In this document: piece after piece, positions 1-6,153 of the stretch | How positions within the stretch are numbered: the stretch's first letter is position 1 | How the letters are laid out: every line of letters begins with the position of its first letter | Assembly (NCBI GenBank): GCA_040002845.1 | Contig: JBDUDR010000097.1 | Coordinates: 1-11,051, forward strand | DNA: 11,051 nt | Reading direction: 5' to 3' | Source of the DNA: JBDUDR01 sp040002845 | Lineage (GTDB): Bacteria > Actinomycetota > Actinomycetes > Propionibacteriales > Nocardioidaceae | Position numbers and translations under genes: made by a program | The notes under the pieces: model-generated | Seen by the model: the letters and a program-made list of their open reading frames with translations, nothing else | Databases searched by the model: none | What the model was told of the DNA's origin: nothing

Positions 1-118
1 GAGTCGTCGCGCCAGGCTGCCGCAGTTGGGTGAGCTGCTGATCAGCTCGGGTGACCTGTCGGCACTCGACGGCGGGATGATCGATCCCGACACTGCAGCC
101 TGGTTCATGACGCACTGA
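1..118 (+). CDS. 3' end of an unidentified gene (partial)
   Basis: Reading from base 2, 38 sense codons stay open to a TGA at 116-118, while the other two plus frames stop within the first 60 bases. The visible C-terminus includes GELLISSGDLSALDGG and ends DTAAWFMTH. The 5' part lies outside the window. I do not recognise the family. The gene ends 2 bases before the stop of the minus-strand lipoprotein pseudogene (121), so the two converge tail to tail with no room for a separate terminator. That it is a real gene end is inferred from the open frame and plausible residue composition only. Confidence 0.5.
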   Translation, partial: SRRARLPQLGELLISSGDLSALDGGMIDPDTAAWFMTH

Positions 119-120
119 TC

Positions 121-735
121 TCAAGCGTCTGGCGGCGCACGGTCATGGATACACCGATAGCCGTGTTGCTCCAGACTGTCCGTGGTGGGTTGTCGAATGC
201 CCGCCTTGCAGGCGAGCGTTTGGGTTTTCGTCGTCCGATATGTGAACTGACATCCGTTCAGATGACCCCGGACTGGACCGACGATCTTCACGTGTGCCAT
301 GGCGTAGAACGGGCTCAACTGTCCTGGCTTCAGGACGCTGGGTGTCCCCGGCCAAGTTCGATATCTTCCGCAGGTCCGGGACCGGCCCAGAATCAGGCCT
401 CCAGGCGTACTCGTAGCCCTGGGTCTCTCGCACGGAGAATACGGGGTACCCCACAACGACGACTCCCTCCGGAAGCTGAGTCAACTTGAACCGAGTCACG
501 GTTATCGCCGAGTCGGAGCCGTTCTTCATCCGCGGGAACCCAAACCAATGTTCTGACTTTGACCGACTGTGCGACCGGGGACGGTGATGAAGCCACCGTT
601 CTGTGGCCCTTGTGCAACAAGGGCTGCTCCTTCGCCCGGTGTCTCCGCGCCGCCACCGCACCCACTCAAGACCGGGGCAAACATCACGGCGAATCCAAGC
701 GTGTTGCCAGGAGTCAACAACCGCTCACACAACAT
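121..735 (-). pseudogene. Lipoprotein gene broken by two single-base frameshifts
   Basis: The ATG at 735 opens a lipoprotein-like N-terminus: a hydrophobic stretch, then lipobox VLSGC followed by GGG. This frame stops soon after QSQNIG. A second frame continues plausibly with FGFPRMKNGSDSAITVTRF and PEGVVVVGYPVFSVRETQ, and a third with LKPGQLSPFYAMAHVKIVG and GCQFTYRTTKTQ, stopping at 121. The first switch is at the A-run 542-544 (one base missing) and the second at the C-run 346-349 (one base extra), both homopolymers. Read through, the product is an exported lipoprotein of about 200 residues with a C-terminal beta-rich look, similar in style to small actinobacterial extracytoplasmic proteins of unknown role. 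The start lies 13 bases after the stop of the membrane protein gene at 748, with GAGG before the ATG, so the two were probably co-transcribed. It could be a true pseudogene, a sequencing error, or, less likely, programmed frameshifting. Confidence 0.65.
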
Positions 736-747
736 GGCGGCGCCTCG

Positions 748-1323
748 CTACGAGGACGTGGGCTGCAGTGAATTCGTCACTCGTTGGAGGGTTGTGATCG
801 GTATCTTGCCGTTGCCCTCGACCACCATCCATACGCCAGCGTCAACCACTGTGACCGACCCGTTGGCCCCATTGCCGGGATCGATTAGGGCCGCGGGCTG
901 TCCCCGAACGGTGCCCACGGATGTTGTCGTGGGGTCCGCAGCGGCAAGCGCCGCCCACGAGGCGGCGGGATTCGGGCTGTCGTTTACTGCTTGGATGACG
1001 TTGATCCCCGACGAGAACTGCTCGACGATCCCGGTCCCGCTGCATTTCCAGATGTGCGTCATCGAAGATAGTTCAGCAAGGCCATCGTGAGGCACCAGCA
1101 CCCGGTACGGCTCGGCTGCGGCCGCCTGCGGGATGGTCCATTCCGTCGCGGGCCCCCCACACATGGAGATGGGCTGCACGAGCGCACGCATGTCGGCACC
1201 GTGGTCAATGGACTGGGTTTCAGATCGGGATTTCGTCTCGTTGAGAAAGAGAGGCGTCACTACAACCAGCCCCACCAGAACGCAGAGTGATGCAGTCAGA
1301 GTGGTCTTATGACCAATGTTCAA
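748..1323 (-). CDS. Single-pass membrane-anchored extracytoplasmic protein, function unknown
   Basis: The 191-residue product has a short basic N-terminus (NIGHK), one membrane segment at about residues 11-27 (LCVLVGLVVVTPLF), then an exported domain. I chose the TTG at 1321-1323 because it follows a strong Shine-Dalgarno GGGAGG at 6 bases and directly precedes the membrane segment. The same frame stays open upstream to 1746, but that part is arginine-rich and not protein-like. The exported part has two cysteines (about 55 and 94) that could pair, and ends in a strand-rich segment (GSVTVVDAGVWMVVEGNG) followed by a helix (TTLQRVTNSL). This resembles the end of LolA-like or DUF4367-like domains, which is only a resemblance. 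It sits 12 bases upstream of the broken lipoprotein gene. Codon use is less GC-rich at third positions than in pdxH or citA. Confidence 0.65.
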   Translation of the reverse strand: MNIGHKTTLTASLCVLVGLVVVTPLFLNETKSRSETQSIDHGADMRALVQPISMCGGPATEWTIPQAAAAEPYRVLVPHDGLAELSSMTHIWKCSGTGIVEQFSSGINVIQAVNDSPNPAASWAALAAADPTTTSVGTVRGQPAALIDPGNGANGSVTVVDAGVWMVVEGNGKIPITTLQRVTNSLQPTSS

Positions 1324-1386
1324 CTCTGTCCTCCCAGCGCTGGCCAGGACGTACCGACCATGGTACAGCGTGTGGTGGCCGCGGCG

Positions 1387-1403
1387 GCCGACCGAAGGTC
1401 GGC
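1387..1403. other. Short perfect hairpin upstream of the membrane protein gene
   Basis: GCCGACC and GGTCGGC form a perfect 7-bp stem with a GAA loop (TTC on the minus strand). It lies 64 bases upstream of the TTG start at 1323. There is no T-run on either side, so it does not look like a standard terminator. It could be a leader hairpin or chance in GC-rich DNA. Confidence 0.3.
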
Positions 1404-1555
1404 GACCTGCGCCAAAACAGTTGTGCGCCGAGATACTGCGTCGTACCGTCTTGGATACACAGGGAAGGAGGTGGTCCGCAGGATGAGTTCTCAACGGACT
1501 TGTGAGGTGGCTGCCCGCTGAGGGAGCCAGCAACATTCCCAGCAATCCACGGTAG

Positions 1556-1727
1556 CTACCCGACCCGCGGGCGCCGGTTCGAAGTCCACCCGGCCCTGGG
1601 TCCGTTCCTCGCCGAACGGCGACGGAAGACCCAGGAAGAGCCCGCGGGTCGTCCACGTCGGGCCGGGCTCGCCTCGGGAGCCCTTGCCGTTGATCTGCAT
1701 TGTGGACGCGGCAGGCGCCAGGGCCAC
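1556..1727 (-). pseudogene. Probable coding remnant downstream of pdxH
   Basis: From a GTG at 1727 (18 bases after the pdxH stop codon, same strand) one frame shows strong GC preference at third positions and a protein-like sequence, including MQINGKGS, TWTTRGLFLGLPSPFGEERT and RVDFEPAPAG. At about 1556, near the 10-bp palindrome GGTAGCTACC (1551-1560), codon use turns unlike coding DNA (cysteine and tryptophan rich), although the frame runs on to a TGA at 1491. I do not recognise the family. The simplest reading is a fragment of a gene that lost one or both ends. It could also be a short intact gene of 78 codons. The rest of 1324-1745 shows no intact gene. Confidence 0.3.
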
Positions 1728-1745
1728 CGTTCATCCCACGCCGCA

Positions 1746-2399
1746 CTAGGGGGCCAGTCGGCGACTCCTCCAGGATTTTCCGACTCGAGAGAAGTGAATC
1801 CGATCGTGCATCCTGTCGGGCCGTCCCTGCCAGAACTCGACTGTTGATGGGACGATTCGAATCCCTCCCCAGTGCTCAGGCCGAGGAATGCTCGCTGGCT
1901 CTGGCCACCGAAGCACGGCCTTTTCGGACTCACCGTCCAGGTATTCCCTGTCCGGCACTTCCTCCGACTGAGGAGACGCCCAGGCCGCGAGCTGTGAACC
2001 CCGGGGGCGAGTCGCGAAGTACAAGTCTGACTCCCCGGATGAAACCCGCTCCGCCCTGCCCTCCACCCGTACCTGCCGGAGCACGTTGTGCCATGGGAAC
2101 ACCGCCGCGCATCGAGGCTCGGCTTCCAGCTCGCACGCCTTGCGTGACCTGTAGTTGGTGAAGAACACCAGACCCCGCTCGTCAGCGGCTTTGAGCAGAA
2201 CCAGGCGGCACGAGGGTGCCCCGGTCGGGCCGACTGTCGAGACCGCCATCGCGGTCGGCTCGTGCATCCCTGATGCGATGGCGTCGGCCAGCCACTGCTC
2301 GAAGAGGATGAGTGGGTCACTCGGCAGGTCCACCTCATTGAGCCCGACCCTGGCGTACGCCTCCCGCAGCGCCGCCAGCTCCCTGCCGCGATCCGACAC
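1746..2399 (-). CDS. pdxH: Pyridoxamine 5'-phosphate oxidase
   Basis: The enzyme oxidises pyridoxine or pyridoxamine 5'-phosphate to pyridoxal 5'-phosphate with FMN and oxygen, in the cytoplasm. The product is 217 residues, the normal family length. Visible family motifs are SCRLVLLK (63-70) and FFTNYRSRK (79-87) for FMN, RQVRVEG (108-114), the signature RPRGSQLAAWAS (131-142), HWGGIR (176-181), EFWQGRPDRMHDR (188-200), and the typical end RRLAP. The start is a GTG at 2397-2399 with GGAG five bases upstream. Both lie inside the 21-bp repeat cluster, so the repeat supplies the ribosome site, the start codon and the first codons (SDR). The next in-frame candidate, a GTG at about codon 23, would remove the conserved N-terminal helix, so 2399 is preferred. 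The gene diverges from citA. The segment around residues 150-175 and near the C-terminus (FSRVGKSWRSRRLAP) is somewhat divergent from the family, but no key motif is missing. Confidence 0.93.
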   Translation of the reverse strand: MSDRGRELAALREAYARVGLNEVDLPSDPLILFEQWLADAIASGMHEPTAMAVSTVGPTGAPSCRLVLLKAADERGLVFFTNYRSRKACELEAEPRCAAVFPWHNVLRQVRVEGRAERVSSGESDLYFATRPRGSQLAAWASPQSEEVPDREYLDGESEKAVLRWPEPASIPRPEHWGGIRIVPSTVEFWQGRPDRMHDRIHFSRVGKSWRSRRLAP

Positions 2400-2443
2400 T
2401 TATTCTCCGCCATCCGACACTTATTCACGTCCATCCGACACTT
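2387..2443 (-). repeat. 21-bp repeat cluster 1 (three units, over the pdxH start)
   Basis: Read on the minus strand, the core AAGTGTCGGAT begins at 2443, 2422 and 2401, exactly 21 bases apart. The ten bases after each core vary. The unit next to pdxH continues CGCG; the middle unit continues GGCGGAGAAT. Each unit contains an in-frame GTG TCG GAT, and the first two end in TAA directly before the next GTG. The last unit's GTG is the pdxH start. The cluster points toward pdxH. Confidence 0.9.
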
Positions 2444-2654
2444 ACGACGCGCCGCGATGGGGTCTTGAGCCGGTCCATCGGGATATGACAGCCCAGCAGT
2501 CCCCGAACGAACGACTACCTTACTGTCACATCTCGGGTCGGCAGCCGCACCGGACCCGGCACCGCCATGCTCGCGCCAGCTGCGGGCGATCGCGCCGGCG
2601 AGGGGGATCGGATCGACGACTCACGGTTGGATCGGACTCACAGAGTGCGGGAAC
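2444..2654. other. pdxH-citA intergenic core, no gene seen
   Basis: About 210 bases lie between the two inward-facing repeat clusters. I find no convincing coding frame. Any promoters for pdxH and citA should lie here, but no clear -35/-10 pair stands out; TATGAC near 2484 is a weak -10 candidate. Degenerate echoes of the repeat (GATCGGATCGACG at about 2607, GGATCGGACTCAC at about 2630) precede cluster 2. Confidence 0.4.
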
Positions 2655-2711
2655 AAGTGTCGGATCGTGGCGATTAACTGTCGGATGGCGGAGAACAAGT
2701 GTCGGATCGCG
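2655..2711 (+). repeat. 21-bp repeat cluster 2 (three units, upstream of citA)
   Basis: On the plus strand the core starts at 2655, 2676 and 2697, again 21 bases apart; the middle core has one change (AACTGTCGGAT). The middle unit matches the middle unit of cluster 1 at 19 of 21 positions, so the two clusters are related copies in opposite orientation. The cluster points toward citA and ends 58 bases before the first of the citA-like start cassettes (ATG 2770). Confidence 0.9.
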
Positions 2712-2773
2712 AGCATGAAACAATGCCGCCAGCGACGCGAGGGGGTCTGGGGCGACAGGGAGTCCGCGCATGA
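2699..2773 (+). CDS. Putative 24-codon leader ORF starting in repeat cluster 2
   Basis: The GTG at 2699 is preceded by GGAG with five bases between, the same arrangement as the pdxH start. It opens MSDREHETMPPATRG and runs 24 codons to a TGA at 2771-2773, which overlaps the ATG at 2770 as ATGA. Its beginning matches pdxH because both come from the same repeat unit. It has no homolog I recognise. If translated, it would feed ribosomes to the next tiny ORF. The overlap may be chance, since the frame was not selected independently of the repeat. Confidence 0.25.
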   Translation: MSDREHETMPPATRGGLGRQGVRA

Positions 2774-2845
2774 CAAACGTGCACGAGGGGAATCCGCACA
2801 TGACTGAGGTGCACGAGGGAGTCCGCGCATGACCGAGGTGCACGA
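2758..2845 (+). repeat. Tandem triplication of the citA ribosome site and start
   Basis: Three units of 29, 30 and 29 bases begin at 2758, 2787 and 2817. Each holds a G-rich Shine-Dalgarno (GGGAG or GGGGAA), TCCGC(G/A)C, an ATG, and codons for MT(N/E)VHE. The ATGs are at 2770, 2800 and 2829, and only the last is in the citA frame. Units 2 and 3 are nearly identical; unit 1 differs mainly at ACAAACG versus ACTGAGG or ACCGAGG. This is a triplicated translation start. Confidence 0.9.
2770..2832 (+). CDS. Putative 20-residue leader peptide coupled to citA
   Basis: From the ATG at 2770 (GGGAG seven bases upstream) the frame reads MTNVHEG, then MTEVHEG from the second cassette, and stops with TGA at 2830-2832. 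This stop overlaps the citA ATG (2829-2831) as ATGA, the usual geometry for translational coupling. A shorter 10-residue version can start at ATG 2800. The peptide copies the CitA N-terminus and is unlikely to act as a protein. A role in setting citA translation is inference from the geometry alone. Confidence 0.35.
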   Translation: MTNVHEGNPHMTEVHEGVRA

Positions 2846-3929
2846 GGGTCTCGAGGGTGTGGTGGCTTTCGAGACCCAGATCGCAGAGCCCGACCGGGAG
2901 GGCTCCGCCCTGCGCTATCGCGGCGTCGACATCGAGGACCTGGTCGGACGAGTCCCGTTCGAGAAGGTGTGGGGGCTGCTGGTCGATGGCACTTATGAGC
3001 CCGGACTGCCACCGGCTGAGCCCTTCCCGATCCCGGTGCACTCCGGGGACATCCGAGTCGATGTCCAAAGCGCCATCGCCATGATCGCCCCGGCCTGGGG
3101 CATGCGCCAGCTGTACGACATCGACGACGCCCAGGCGCGCGCAGACCTCGCCCGCACTGCCGTCATGGTCCTGTCGTACGTCGCCCAAGCGGCTCGCGGG
3201 CTGGGACTCCCGATGGTCCCGGAGCGTGACGTCGACCGGGCCACCACTATCACCGAGCGCTTCATGACTCGCTGGCGCGGCGAACCCGATCCGGGCCACG
3301 TGAAGGCGGTCGACGCCTACTGGACGTCGGCGGCCGAACACGGCATGAACGCGTCTACGTTCACGGCCCGGGTGGTGGCGTCAACCGGCGCGGACGTCGC
3401 AGCCAGCTTGTCCGCAGCCGTTGGGGCGATGTCTGGACCTCTGCACGGGGGGGCGCCCTCCCGGGTTCTCGGCATGATCGAGGATGTCGAGCGGCGAGGC
3501 GACGCGACCGCGTACGTCAAGGAGGTCCTTGACGGCGGCGAGCGCCTGATGGGATTCGGTCACCGCGTCTACCGAGCCCAGGACCCGCGGGCTCGAGTTC
3601 TGCGACGCACCGCCGAGCAACTGGCCGCGCCACGATATGAGGTCGCGATCGCCTTGGAGAAGGCGGCGCTGGAGGAATTGCGCTCGCGCCGTCCCGATCG
3701 GGTCCTCGAGACCAATGTGGAGTTCTGGGCGGCAATCGTGCTCGACTTCGCCGAGATTCCGGCGCACATGTTCACGTCCATGTTCACCTGCGCCCGAACG
3801 GCCGGATGGAGCGCGCACATCCTCGAGCAGAAGCGCACCGGCCGGCTCATCCGGCCCTCGGCGGTCTATGTGGGTCCTGCCGCCAGGCGGGCCGAGGAGA
3901 TCGAAGGCTGGAACCCCGACTGGGCGTGA
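2829..3929 (+). CDS. citA: Citrate synthase 2 (CitA type)
   Basis: The enzyme condenses acetyl-CoA with oxaloacetate to citrate at TCA cycle entry, in the cytoplasm. The product is 366 residues and closely follows the actinobacterial CitA pattern from its N-terminus (LEGVVAFETQIAEPD, 8-22; ALRYRGVDIEDLV, 27-39). Active-site motifs are EHGMNASTF (170-178), SGPLHGGAP with His206 (202-210), MGFGHRVYRAQDPRA with His245 (241-255), and NVEFW with Glu298 (296-300), which aligns with the catalytic aspartate of classical citrate synthases. AHILEQKRTGRLIRPSA (329-345) is also typical. The ATG at 2829 is chosen because translation from it matches the known family N-terminus; the two upstream ATGs in the tandem cassettes are out of frame. 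A 2-methylcitrate synthase is possible in principle but the whole sequence fits CitA. The gene diverges from pdxH and converges on the oxidoreductase gene. Confidence 0.95.
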   Translation: MTEVHEGLEGVVAFETQIAEPDREGSALRYRGVDIEDLVGRVPFEKVWGLLVDGTYEPGLPPAEPFPIPVHSGDIRVDVQSAIAMIAPAWGMRQLYDIDDAQARADLARTAVMVLSYVAQAARGLGLPMVPERDVDRATTITERFMTRWRGEPDPGHVKAVDAYWTSAAEHGMNASTFTARVVASTGADVAASLSAAVGAMSGPLHGGAPSRVLGMIEDVERRGDATAYVKEVLDGGERLMGFGHRVYRAQDPRARVLRRTAEQLAAPRYEVAIALEKAALEELRSRRPDRVLETNVEFWAAIVLDFAEIPAHMFTSMFTCARTAGWSAHILEQKRTGRLIRPSAVYVGPAARRAEEIEGWNPDWA

Positions 3930-3950
3930 ACCATCCCCGACATACGACTG

Positions 3951-4000
3951 AGCCCGAGGTCCCAAGACCATGAAGACGATGCATCAAGGTCGTTCGGGCT
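3951..4000. terminator. Possible bidirectional terminator structure between citA and the oxidoreductase gene
   Basis: AGCCCGA (3951-3957) and TCGGGCT (3994-4000) are perfect 7-bp inverted arms. Between them GGTC-CCAA-GACC and an ACGA/TCGT pair could form two small inner hairpins. The structure lies 21 bases past the citA stop and covers the stop codon of the oxidoreductase gene. There is no T-run, so termination is only suggested by position. Confidence 0.3.
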
Positions 4001-4862
4001 ACCCAAATGCATCATCGTCGCCGGACCGGCAGACCGGCGGCCCGGCAGCCAACCGCCGCTGCACTTCGCGCATCCGGTCGGGACTGTTGTGTGGCATCTC
4101 CCAGCGTGTCTCCAGCCACCAGGTGCACCCCGCATCGGACCACGGACCAACCAGCTCCTCGGCGGCTGACGGATCGTCTGCCGGCGTCTCCCCCTCGGCG
4201 ACCATGTCGAGGTCCGGGCTCGCCCCACGGTCGGAGAGCCAGGCCCGCAGGGCGCGTGCGTCATCGGGATCGCCTTCTCGATCGCCCACCTGGTACTGCG
4301 GCACCACCCCGCCGCAACGCAGCACCCGCCTCATCGACTTCGGCCTCGGCCACGCCGCGACCACCCAGATCGGGATCCGCTGCTGCACCGGTCGGCCGAC
4401 CTGCACGAGATCATCTCGGGCGCATTCGTAGTCGTAGTGCCGACCGTGATAGCTCGTCTGCCCGTCCCACAGCCCGCGAATGAGGTCGATCCCCTCGTCG
4501 AGTCGTTCGGCCCGTGCCCGCAACTCGGTGACCTCTCCGGTCAGCGGCAGGTCGGTGGTCAAGGCACCCAGTCCGACAGTGAGAATAGCCCGACCGCCGG
4601 AGAGCTGGTCCAACGTGACGACCTGGCTTGCAACCTTCCACGGCCGCCGCCACGGCAGCGGGGTGAGCAGTGTGCCCAGCCGCACTCGGGCCGTGCGCGC
4701 GGCCATGGCCGCCAGCAAGACCCAGGCATCGACACCGTAAGCCGCCTCCCAGACGAACACACCGTCCCAGCCGGCCTGCTCGGCTAAGATCGCCTGCTCC
4801 AGCTGCTCGGGAGCCGTGCCGCCAGGCAGGATCGCGCCATACCTCATCGTCTGTACCGTCAT
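3999..4862 (-). CDS. LLM-class (luciferase-like) flavin-dependent oxidoreductase
   Basis: The 287-residue product shows the luciferase-like TIM-barrel pattern: MRYGAILPGG (6-15), LAEQAGWDGVFVWE (26-39), ARVRLGTLLTPLPWRRPWKVA (57-78), TLDQLSGGRAILTVGLGA (83-100), the helix around AERLDEGIDLIRGLW (118-132), YHGRHYDYE (138-146), and IPIWVVAAWPRPKSMRR (163-179). Such enzymes use FMN or coenzyme F420; the substrate cannot be read from sequence, and F420 use is only likely from the actinobacterial setting. At 287 residues it is slightly short for the class, with a C-terminal tail (PPVCRSGDDDAFG) that looks non-conserved. The ATG at 4862 has AGGGA about seven bases upstream; a second ATG at 4847 is less well placed. 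The gene is divergent from serC, with about 120 bases shared as promoter space. Confidence 0.85.
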   Translation of the reverse strand: MTVQTMRYGAILPGGTAPEQLEQAILAEQAGWDGVFVWEAAYGVDAWVLLAAMAARTARVRLGTLLTPLPWRRPWKVASQVVTLDQLSGGRAILTVGLGALTTDLPLTGEVTELRARAERLDEGIDLIRGLWDGQTSYHGRHYDYECARDDLVQVGRPVQQRIPIWVVAAWPRPKSMRRVLRCGGVVPQYQVGDREGDPDDARALRAWLSDRGASPDLDMVAEGETPADDPSAAEELVGPWSDAGCTWWLETRWEMPHNSPDRMREVQRRLAAGPPVCRSGDDDAFG

Positions 4863-4982
4863 GGTGGTTCCCTACCAGGCAACACCGACATGTCTCCGGT
4901 GACCTTCCGACCGGCTGTCAGAATGGGGCCGCTGGACACCGTCGCCGCCGCCCCCGGCGATCCTTCGAACATAGGGACTCCC

Positions 4983-6101
4983 GTGACCATCACAATCCCC
5001 GTCGACCTCAAGCCCGCCGACGGTCGCTTCGGCGCAGGTCCGTCCAAGGTGCGCACCCAGTCGCTCGACGCCCTGGCGGCGACCGGCACGTCGTTGCTGG
5101 GTACGTCCCACCGTCGAGCGCCCATCAGGGACCTTGTCGGGCGCGTACGCGATGGGCTCTCGCAGTTCTTCAGCATTCCCGACGGGTACGAGGTCATCAT
5201 GGGCAACGGGGGTGCCACCGCCTTCTGGGATGTGACGACGTACGCCCTGATCCGGGAGAAGAGTCAGCACCTGTCCTTCGGCGAGTTCTCCTCAAAGTTC
5301 GTCAAGGCCGTCGACAAGGCCCCGTGGCTGTCCGCCCCCAGCGTCATCGCCGCCGATCCGGGCAGCTGTCCGGCCCCGGCAGCCGAGGACGGGGTCGACA
5401 CGTACGCCTGGCCGCACAACGAGACCTCGACCGGGGTGATGGCGCCGGTACACCGGGTCGAGGGGGCAGACCCTGACTCGCTGATCCTGATCGATGCCAC
5501 GTCTGGAGCCGGTGGCCTGCCGGTCGACATCGCCGAGACCGACGTCTACTACTTCGCCCCACAGAAGTGTTTCGCATCCGATGGCGGGCTGTGGATCGCA
5601 ACCATGTCACCGCGCGCCCTCGACCGGGTCACCGCGATCGCCGCGTCCGGGCGGCACATCCCGGCCTTCCTCGACCTCGAGACGGCTATCGACAACTCAC
5701 GCAAGAACCAGACCTACAACACGCCCTCGCTGGCGACCCTGTTCCTGCTGGCCGAACAGGTCGACTGGCTCAATGCCGGAGGTGGGCTGAAGTACGCAGT
5801 GGACCGCACGACGGACTCGTCGAGTCGGCTCTACGGGTGGGCGGACCGGACAGGGTTCACGACCCCGTACGTGACCGACCCGGCCAGCCGCTCCCTGGTG
5901 GTCGGCACCATCAACTTCGACGAGTCCATCGACGCCTCAGTGGTCGCACAGACGCTGCGCGCCAACGGGATAGTCGACGTGGAGCCCTACCGCAAGCTGG
6001 GCCGCAACCAGCTCCGGGTTGGGATGTACCCCGCCGTGGCTCCCGATGATGTCGAGGCGCTGACCGCCTGCATCGACTACGTGGCTGACGCCATCGTCTG
6101 A
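4983..6101 (+). CDS. serC: Phosphoserine aminotransferase
   Basis: SerC is a PLP enzyme that converts 3-phosphohydroxypyruvate and glutamate to 3-phosphoserine in serine synthesis. From the GTG at 4983 the product is 372 residues, normal for the actinobacterial form, and starts TITIPVDLKPADGRFGAGPS as that family does. An in-frame ATG at 4890 would add 31 non-conserved residues, so the GTG (AGGGA upstream) is preferred. Visible motifs are RFGAGPSKVR (15-24), GTSHRRAP (40-47), MGNGGATAFWD (73-83), WPHNETSTGV (143-152), LIDATSGAGGLP (169-180), and the PLP lysine Lys195 in YYFAPQKCFASDGGLW (189-204), followed by QTYNTPSL (243-250). Its cofactor is the product of pdxH, 2.6 kb away. No biosynthetic neighbour such as serA or serB is seen. 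Confidence 0.94.
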   Translation: MTITIPVDLKPADGRFGAGPSKVRTQSLDALAATGTSLLGTSHRRAPIRDLVGRVRDGLSQFFSIPDGYEVIMGNGGATAFWDVTTYALIREKSQHLSFGEFSSKFVKAVDKAPWLSAPSVIAADPGSCPAPAAEDGVDTYAWPHNETSTGVMAPVHRVEGADPDSLILIDATSGAGGLPVDIAETDVYYFAPQKCFASDGGLWIATMSPRALDRVTAIAASGRHIPAFLDLETAIDNSRKNQTYNTPSLATLFLLAEQVDWLNAGGGLKYAVDRTTDSSSRLYGWADRTGFTTPYVTDPASRSLVVGTINFDESIDASVVAQTLRANGIVDVEPYRKLGRNQLRVGMYPAVAPDDVEALTACIDYVADAIV

Positions 6102-6137
6102 CGGCTGTCGACTTGCACAGCAGGACGGCGGCCGAGC

Positions 6138-6153
6138 CAGGCGTCAGCGCCTG
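6138..6153. terminator. Hairpin at the end of the anchored-protein gene
   Basis: CAGGCG-TCAG-CGCCTG is a perfect 6-bp stem with a 4-base loop. It covers the stop codon (6144-6146) of the minus-strand gene and lies 36 bases past the serC stop, between converging genes. There is no T-run. A terminator role is suggested by place only. Confidence 0.3.

Noticed and set aside
1578..1600. tRNA-like T-arm (GGTTCGAAGTCC)
   Set aside because: The flanking bases do not form a 5-bp T-stem and no acceptor, D or anticodon arms can be found around it.
1..1745. Insertion sequence or integrated element in the left segment
   Set aside because: No transposase, integrase, terminal inverted repeats or target-site duplication could be seen.
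1324..1746. N-terminal extension of the 748-1323 membrane protein up to 1746
   Set aside because: This part is arginine-rich and not protein-like, there is no signal or domain, and the TTG at 1323 has a strong Shine-Dalgarno directly before the membrane segment.
2387..2711. CRISPR array formed by the 21-bp repeats
   Set aside because: Cores are 11-15 bases and the variable parts only 6-10 bases, with three units per cluster. There are no spacer-length inserts and no cas gene in the window.
4890..4982. Longer serC start at ATG 4890
   Set aside because: The added residues do not resemble the family; the GTG at 4983 gives the standard N-terminus and has a ribosome site.
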